This document shows positions 33,089-37,948 of a stretch of 37,948 nt of DNA, in pieces. The notes under the pieces were generated by a model. It made no database searches and was not told the origin of the DNA. It saw only the letters and a list, made by a program, of their open reading frames with translations. The stretch comes from DATKLL01 sp035542475. Its GTDB lineage: Bacteria; Desulfobacterota; Syntrophia; Syntrophales; UBA2185. A program made the translations under genes and the position numbers. How positions within the stretch are numbered: position 1 is the first letter of the stretch; every line of letters starts with the position of its first letter. The DNA lies in assembly GCA_035542475.1 (NCBI GenBank), contig DATKLL010000101.1:1-37948 (forward strand), read 5' to 3'.

Positions 33089-34888
33089 TTACCCTTCTTT
33101 GTACATGCTATCCAGAATGTCTCTGTACTTTTCCTCAACAACTCTTCTCTTCAGCTTCATCGTCGGGGTCAATTCACCGCTTTCGATGGAAAATGGTATT
33201 TCAAGGATACGGAAATACTTGATCTGCATGAACCGAGGAAGCTGATCATTCGCCCGGTCTACTTCTTTCTGAACTTTTTCTATGATCAGGGGATGATGAA
33301 TCAATTCCGGCCAAGCACAATTTTTAATGCCGTTGTATTCGGCCGTGGCATTCACGGCATTTTGATCCAGCACCAGAAGGGCCGTCAGGTAATTGCGCCG
33401 GTCGCCGTGGACATAGGCCATCTCGATGTGCCTGCCCCCCAGAAGCAGGTTTTCGATAGAAGCCGGTGCGATATTCTTGCCGCCGGAGGTGATAATAAGC
33501 TCTTTTTTCCGATCCGTTATGATTACCCGACCCTCCTCATTTATCTCCCCAATATCTCCCGTCCGGTAAAATCCGTCAGGAGTGAAAGTAGTTTTTGTCT
33601 CTTCCGGGTTTCGCCAGTATTCCTTGAAGACATTGGGGCCTTTCACTTCCAGCTCCCCATCGGAGGCAATGCGTACCTCAACACCGGGAAGAGGCTTCCC
33701 CACCGTACCGAAGCGGTAATCAAAAGGGCTGTTAAAAGTGGAGGGTGTTGTGGCTTCCGTTGCACCCCACCCTTCCAGGATCAGGACGCCCATGGCATCG
33801 AAGAACTCTGCCACATCTTTACTGAGGGGCGCGCCTCCGGAGCAGCAGAACTCCAAATCACCCCCGAAGGCTTCTCTCACCTTTTTGAAGACGAGAATGT
33901 CAGCAAGATGTCGGCGGATCTTGAGGTGCCACGGAAGAGGCCAGCCGAGCATCTTACAGCGTCCCGCTTCCTTCCCCACATTCAAAGCCCAGTAAAAAAC
34001 TGTCTTTCTAATAGAAGGTGCTGACCGAACTCTCTGGGTGATCCTGGCATGGACCTTTTCAAAGACGCGGGGAACAGCCACAAAGAAATTAGGTTTAACC
34101 TCTTGGAAATTTTCAATTAGTTTATCGAGGCTTTCCGCATAAGCAATGCAGCGGCCCATATAGAGAACAAGGTAGTATCCGGCAAAACGCTCGAAGGCAT
34201 GAGCAAGAGGGAGGAAGCTGATGTTTCTTTTCATTTTACTGGTATCGCGTATATGCTCCGTTAATATTTCGAGAGTTCTTATGTAATTGTTGTGTGTGAG
34301 GACGACGCCCTTGGGGTTTCCTGTAGTCCCGCTTGTGTAGATAATGCACATGGTGTCTTCGCCTTGAATATCTTCGGCGAGCTCATAGATTTTAGCGACG
34401 GCTTCGGGTGACGCATCGTCCTTAATGAGATCGGAAAAGGGAAAAACCCAGGAGGGATCATATTTCGAGAAGGGCTCGGAAAAAACAAAGACGCCCCTGA
34501 CGCTGGGGATCTTTTCTCTGATAGCAAAGATTTTTCCCAGTTGAACGTCGTCCTCTACGAAGAGAAATGAGGCATCCAGGTTTTGAATAATAAAGGCCGC
34601 CTCATCAGGCAGAGATGAGGCATAGATGGCCGAGTTGACAGCGCCGGCCAAAAGCGCACCAGCATCGGCCTCAGCCCATTCCGGGCGGTTCTGCGAGAAG
34701 ATGGCTATACGGTCACCGGGCTTAAGACCTCTCTTCATCAAACCGGAAGCGACGCGAAAACAGATATCCCTCAATTCACCGTAAGACATCGTCCTGTAGC
34801 TTCCCCCGGATTTGAACATCAACGCCGGTTGATCGGCACACTGGGAGAAATTGTTCAGGAGGACCTTATTAAAATTTTTGAATCCCAT
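33089..34888 (-). CDS. Long-chain acyl-CoA synthetase (AMP-forming)
   Basis: The enzyme activates fatty acids to acyl-CoA through an acyl-adenylate. From ATG 34888 it has 599 residues. Visible motifs are MSYGELRD, the AMP-binding P-loop YTSGTTGNPKGVVLTH near residue 184, FLPLAHAFER, the A5-type GWGATEATTPS, TGDIGEINEEGRVIITDRKKELIITSGGKNIAP with the catalytic acidic and Lys regions, and the C-terminal LTPTMKLKRRVV Lys-containing tail, as in FadD15-type synthetases. An in-frame start at 34978 would overlap the upstream cyclase gene and adds a non-conserved extension, so 34888 is preferred. Its 3' end is 12 bp from the 103-bp inverted-repeat element. The acyl-CoA dehydrogenase follows on the same strand. 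Confidence 0.93.
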   Translation of the reverse strand: MGFKNFNKVLLNNFSQCADQPALMFKSGGSYRTMSYGELRDICFRVASGLMKRGLKPGDRIAIFSQNRPEWAEADAGALLAGAVNSAIYASSLPDEAAFIIQNLDASFLFVEDDVQLGKIFAIREKIPSVRGVFVFSEPFSKYDPSWVFPFSDLIKDDASPEAVAKIYELAEDIQGEDTMCIIYTSGTTGNPKGVVLTHNNYIRTLEILTEHIRDTSKMKRNISFLPLAHAFERFAGYYLVLYMGRCIAYAESLDKLIENFQEVKPNFFVAVPRVFEKVHARITQRVRSAPSIRKTVFYWALNVGKEAGRCKMLGWPLPWHLKIRRHLADILVFKKVREAFGGDLEFCCSGGAPLSKDVAEFFDAMGVLILEGWGATEATTPSTFNSPFDYRFGTVGKPLPGVEVRIASDGELEVKGPNVFKEYWRNPEETKTTFTPDGFYRTGDIGEINEEGRVIITDRKKELIITSGGKNIAPASIENLLLGGRHIEMAYVHGDRRNYLTALLVLDQNAVNATAEYNGIKNCAWPELIHHPLIIEKVQKEVDRANDQLPRFMQIKYFRILEIPFSIESGELTPTMKLKRRVVEEKYRDILDSMYKEG

Positions 34889-34922
34889 TGCAGTATGTGA
34901 CCAAAGCTTTAGTGTAAGAAAC

Positions 34923-37091
34923 TTATTTGCTTTCGATGCGGTGGATGCCGGTCCAATCATCAGGCGGTGGATTCTCAAGATGCAGTTTGCAGCGCTTAAA
35001 CATTATAAGAGCAGGTTGATCTTCAGGGCTTAATTCCATGACTTTTTTATAATACTTCATCGCTTCATCCCATTGCCTGTCTAAATACAGTTCCAGTCCG
35101 GCTGCGCAAAGTTCTGCAATCTTAATTTTTTGTTCATCTGTGTTCTTTTTCTCCCCAACCAATTCATATATCTTGATGCCTTTCGTGCTGCCCACGACTG
35201 ATACGAGGTCGAGGGGACGAACAATAAATTCTTCTTTAACAAGATCGCAGGTTGTGTCCCCGATTATGATCTGGGTGCTGTAAGACTTGTTGAGGCCTTC
35301 AAGACGACTTGCCATATTCACAGCATCGCCTATAACCGTGTAGTTCATCCGCGTTTCGCTGCCTATGTTGCCTACAATCACCTCTCCCGTATATATGCCG
35401 ACGCGCTGGAAGAAAAGAGGTTTCCCTTCCTGTTTCCACTTCTCTCTCAATTGTCCTAATCGCTCCTGGCAGAGAAGCGCCGCACGGCACGCCGACGGTG
35501 CATGATCCGGGTTAGGTGTGGGAGCCCCCCAGAAGGCCATGATGCTGTCCCCGATAAACTTATCGACTGTGCCCGGCGGGTCTTTCCGGATCTCGTTGCT
35601 CATCACCCCCAAATATTCGGCCATCTGTTCTACGAGTGATTCCGGCGAAATGACTTCCGAGATAGACGTAAAACCTTTGATGTCGGAGAAGAACATTGTG
35701 AGGGTCTCCCTGCGGCCGCCAAGCTCCGTTTCCTGGCCCGAAGCCATGATTTCACGCACGAGGTCAGCCGGCACGTACTTTTGAAAAGAGCGCAGGCCTG
35801 TCTTCATATTTTGGGTAGCGATCATAAGCTGGTCAACTTCCTTGAATACTGAACGCCCGAGGGGCTTGGCCTCCAGCTCAAATTGGCCGATAGCCTCAGA
35901 TTCACGCGCGATCTTGTCGAGAGGCTTTGAGATGCGCAGGGAAATCCACGCGCTCACGATCAGAATCACAAAAAAGCTCGCCAACCCGATTATGAGCGTC
36001 TGCCTGTTGTTGCGTTTGACCGGCCCCATGATCTCGTCGCGGGGAATAACCAGGGCGATGGTCCATCCCGGAAGCTCCTTACCCGTCATCAGATGGTAAC
36101 TTCCGAAATAATCGGTGCCTTCGGAGGTGAAATCAAATGTCCGCAGACTGGCGCCCGGATGCTTGAGAGTGGCCTGCGAAAACTTTTCCATGAAGCGGAC
36201 AATCCTGTCATCGCTGAGATTTCTTATCGGAACAAATTCGTACTGAATGCGTCCCCGGCTGTCCGTTACGGCACGGGTCAGGATTTCCGGCTTCGGGCAT
36301 GCGATCACACGCATATCCCCGTCGGCTGGTTTTTCAATGATGAACGCGAACCCTGCCTTGCCGACCCTGTTCTTGACAAGAAATTCCGATATGGCAGTAA
36401 TGTTATAATCTATTGTCATGACTCCAAGCAGTTTCCCATCTTTGTCATAGAAGGGCGCCGCATAAGTGATGCCTGGAAACGCTTCCGCGCCCAAGCGGAT
36501 CGTGCGCGCGTCCGTCCATACGGGGCGGCCCGCTTCTTTAGCCTTGATATACCAGGGCAGCCGCGCTGACGCAGAAGTCATCTGGATCTTTTTGCGGGCG
36601 TAAAATTTTCGCTTTGGGTAATCCTCAGGCCAGAAATCAAAAATTTCGATAGTGGCATGTTTTCTATCAACGTGGGCCTCACGGATCGTGAACTTTCCAT
36701 CCTGTATGCGCTCGATGGAGAGCAGTATGTCGGACTCAAGGTCTGCGGAAAAAAAGGTGAAGTAGGGCTGTGCCGTCATCACTCTCTGCCAGTAATGGGC
36801 AAGCTTTGTAAGACTTTCCTTATTCAGCTTGATCGCGCCCAGGAAGGAGCGGTTTACTTCGCTTTGATCATGGGCTTTGTAAAGAAGATTCCCCACCCAC
36901 AGACTGATGCGTAGAGACGTTTGATCGAGAATCTGCTCGGAGAGCTCTTTGGTATCTTTCGTGAGGTTCACATAGGAAAGAATGCCCGTTACCGCCACGG
37001 TGCCGATAAGCAGCACTGTGAGGATTGTCGATATTGCCATGCGGAAAGAGACATGAACTTTTGCAAGCTTATCTGAAAGTTTAGTTCTCAT
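34923..37091 (-). CDS. Membrane-bound class III adenylate/guanylate cyclase with dCache, HAMP and TPR
   Basis: From ATG 37091 the product is 722 residues. TM1 spans about 15-37, and a large periplasmic dCache sensor follows to about 360 (PWYIKAKEAGRPVWTDARTI, ITYAAPFYDKDGKLLGVMTIDYNI, GKAGFAFIIEKP). TM2 lies at about 365-385, then HAMP (RISKPLDKIARESEAI), and the cyclase homology domain at about 460-640: metal Asp470 in MFFSDIKGFTSIS, DKFIGDSIMAFWGAP, RVGIYTGEVIVGNIGS and NYTVIGDAVNMASRLE. A short TPR-like tail (LYLDRQWDEAMKYYKKVMELSPED) ends the protein. The substrate residues fit adenylate cyclase, but guanylate activity cannot be excluded. An upstream in-frame start at 37196 adds a non-conserved 35 residues; AGGAGAG lies before 37091. 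The acyl-CoA synthetase gene starts 34 nt downstream on the same strand. Confidence 0.92.
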   Translation of the reverse strand: MRTKLSDKLAKVHVSFRMAISTILTVLLIGTVAVTGILSYVNLTKDTKELSEQILDQTSLRISLWVGNLLYKAHDQSEVNRSFLGAIKLNKESLTKLAHYWQRVMTAQPYFTFFSADLESDILLSIERIQDGKFTIREAHVDRKHATIEIFDFWPEDYPKRKFYARKKIQMTSASARLPWYIKAKEAGRPVWTDARTIRLGAEAFPGITYAAPFYDKDGKLLGVMTIDYNITAISEFLVKNRVGKAGFAFIIEKPADGDMRVIACPKPEILTRAVTDSRGRIQYEFVPIRNLSDDRIVRFMEKFSQATLKHPGASLRTFDFTSEGTDYFGSYHLMTGKELPGWTIALVIPRDEIMGPVKRNNRQTLIIGLASFFVILIVSAWISLRISKPLDKIARESEAIGQFELEAKPLGRSVFKEVDQLMIATQNMKTGLRSFQKYVPADLVREIMASGQETELGGRRETLTMFFSDIKGFTSISEVISPESLVEQMAEYLGVMSNEIRKDPPGTVDKFIGDSIMAFWGAPTPNPDHAPSACRAALLCQERLGQLREKWKQEGKPLFFQRVGIYTGEVIVGNIGSETRMNYTVIGDAVNMASRLEGLNKSYSTQIIIGDTTCDLVKEEFIVRPLDLVSVVGSTKGIKIYELVGEKKNTDEQKIKIAELCAAGLELYLDRQWDEAMKYYKKVMELSPEDQPALIMFKRCKLHLENPPPDDWTGIHRIESK

Positions 37092-37244
37092 GATAAATCG
37101 TGTTCTCTCCTGATTGCCAAATAATCTTGGGAGACCATGTGGCCTATCGCATCCTACTAAGTGGCATGGCCTCAACCGCCGACCTTGCTCGTTCACTAAA
37201 AACTACCAGCGGGTCTGCGTCCCATGTAAGGGTTTGTTAGACAT

Positions 37245-37781
37245 TCATAATAATGGTGATTCATTATCTTTGTTCAAGTACGACTTTACCTCAGGCTTCA
37301 ATGAATTTATGAAGAATTCTGGGTTGATTGATGATTTCTGAAAAATCACTTTTACTAAACTGTCAATCTCTTCGATGACAATCTCATACTTAGGCTCCAG
37401 TCGTTTTGGTGCCACACTCGCAGCTGAACCATGTTGCTTCTTTACATTGATCAATCCGATCATCCCTTGAGACAGTATTTGGTCAGGATATCGAATGGAC
37501 TCGAACTTGTCTAATTCTGAAATGACCTGATCGAATTTGTCCAGTTCTGCATCAGCAATCTCCTTCTTACAGCGGTTCCAAATTTCTTGTAGGCGGTGCC
37601 CAAGTGATTTGAGTTCCGGTAACGTTAGCTTAGAAACGAGATAGCCTTTCAAATACATTTCAATCGCATGGTGGAACAGATTTCCACTAACCGGCAGAAG
37701 CCCACTAAACGCTGAGAATCTTGCCACAACGTAGTATTGAGTAGCATGATCAAAGAAAAACTGTTTTTCTCTCATTGACAT
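37245..37781 (-). CDS. Uncharacterised protein, HEPN-like helical character
   Basis: The 178-residue product is predominantly helical, without signal peptide or membrane segments. LLPVSGNLFHHAIEMYLKGYLVSK resembles the second helix of HEPN domains (HAxExYLKxxL). GHRLQEIWNRCKK follows, where HEPN proteins often have a GH-containing loop, but no clear Rx4-6H RNase motif is visible. The function is not assigned. The purine-rich site is weak. A further gene ends 53 nt upstream on the same strand at the window edge, so a two-gene unit is possible. Confidence 0.6.
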   Translation of the reverse strand: MSMREKQFFFDHATQYYVVARFSAFSGLLPVSGNLFHHAIEMYLKGYLVSKLTLPELKSLGHRLQEIWNRCKKEIADAELDKFDQVISELDKFESIRYPDQILSQGMIGLINVKKQHGSAASVAPKRLEPKYEIVIEEIDSLVKVIFQKSSINPEFFINSLKPEVKSYLNKDNESPLL

Positions 37782-37834
37782 CTTTTGCTCCTGATCATCG
37801 ATTTGCTAAAGTTATACAGAATTTAACTCATATT

Positions 37835-37948
37835 TTACGTATAGAACTTCTGATTTTTTGCATCGCGGTCACGAATAATCCGAGCGGGCATGAATCGTGA
37901 TCCTTTTGTCTCTGCCAGTTTCTCCATAAGGGCAAGCACCTTCCGTAG
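37835..37948 (-). CDS. C-terminal 37 residues of an unidentified gene entering from the right edge
   Basis: The minus-strand frame from 37948 is open to a TAA at 37835-37837 and reads LRKVLALMEKLAETKGSRFM, then PARIIRDRDAKNQKFYT. The composition, rich in Lys and Arg with an amphipathic helix, is protein-like. Too little is present to assign a family, and the start lies outside the window. Confidence 0.4.
   Translation of the reverse strand, partial: LRKVLALMEKLAETKGSRFMPARIIRDRDAKNQKFYT

Noticed and set aside
37245..37948. HEPN/MNT toxin-antitoxin pair at the right edge
   Set aside because: No RNase Rx4-6H motif is clear in the helical protein, and the visible 37-residue end of the neighbour does not show a nucleotidyltransferase motif.
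1..37948. tRNA, rRNA, CRISPR arrays and intact mobile elements
   Set aside because: No T-loop-type motifs, regularly spaced repeats or transposase genes were seen by eye. A tRNAscan or Rfam search could not be run.

Overview
The window looks like a chromosomal segment of an anaerobic or microaerobic Gram-negative bacterium. Desulfobacterota / former Deltaproteobacteria, near the syntrophic lineages, fits best. Supporting features are a tungsten aldehyde:ferredoxin oxidoreductase-family enzyme, cytochrome bd oxidase, a TRAP transporter with a TatT-type lipoprotein, an acyl-CoA dehydrogenase and acyl-CoA synthetase pair, sigma-54-like promoters, and two genes that only make sense as selenoproteins. 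Taxonomy is inferred from gene content and protein flavour; no rRNA or tRNA gene was seen. There is no prophage, CRISPR array or intact insertion sequence.

Layout. 1-3.6 kb (minus): the 5' part of typA, a short dispersed repeat, and an AOR-family gene with a strong sigma-70-type promoter. 3.7-8.7 kb (plus): RNase D; a MotB-MotA-like stator pair behind a sigma-54-like promoter; and a two-gene membrane operon (LytR-C-like protein, then a three-helix membrane protein with a winged helix) behind a second sigma-54-like element. 8.7-10.4 kb: a divergent ribulose-phosphate 3-epimerase homologue, a YtxH protein, and a small rhodanese that reads correctly only if two in-frame TGA codons are selenocysteine. 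10.5-16.1 kb (plus): a B12-domain homologue lacking the cobalamin ligand, cydA-cydB, an NhaD-like antiporter, a DUF475/TerC-like protein and a PGPGW membrane protein. Together this is a respiration, ion and stress block.

16.1-27.2 kb (minus): a secreted Cache protein; a four-gene TRAP operon tatT-dctP-dctQ-dctM with overlapping genes; an 811-residue coiled-coil protein ending in an inactivated serine-recombinase (IS607-type) domain; an exported nitroreductase; a DedA-rhodanese fusion with a TGA at the second Cys of the active-site CxC; and a TPR lipoprotein with a lone receiver domain. 27.4-37.9 kb: an SdhA/NadB-type flavoprotein (plus), then on minus a PAS-PAS-GAF histidine kinase, an acyl-CoA dehydrogenase-SCP2 fusion, a long-chain acyl-CoA synthetase, a dCache-HAMP adenylate/guanylate cyclase, and two uncharacterised genes, the last cut by the window edge.

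The strongest new reading is the selenoprotein pair. The rhodanese at 10046-10363 (active site UAU) and the DedA-rhodanese at 24988-25938 (active site CAU) would each be called as truncated by ordinary ORF calling. Each has a hairpin exactly 21 nt after the relevant TGA with G-U at the same place in a 5-nt apical loop, as expected for a bacterial SECIS. The second most interesting object is the coiled-coil protein with a dead recombinase domain.
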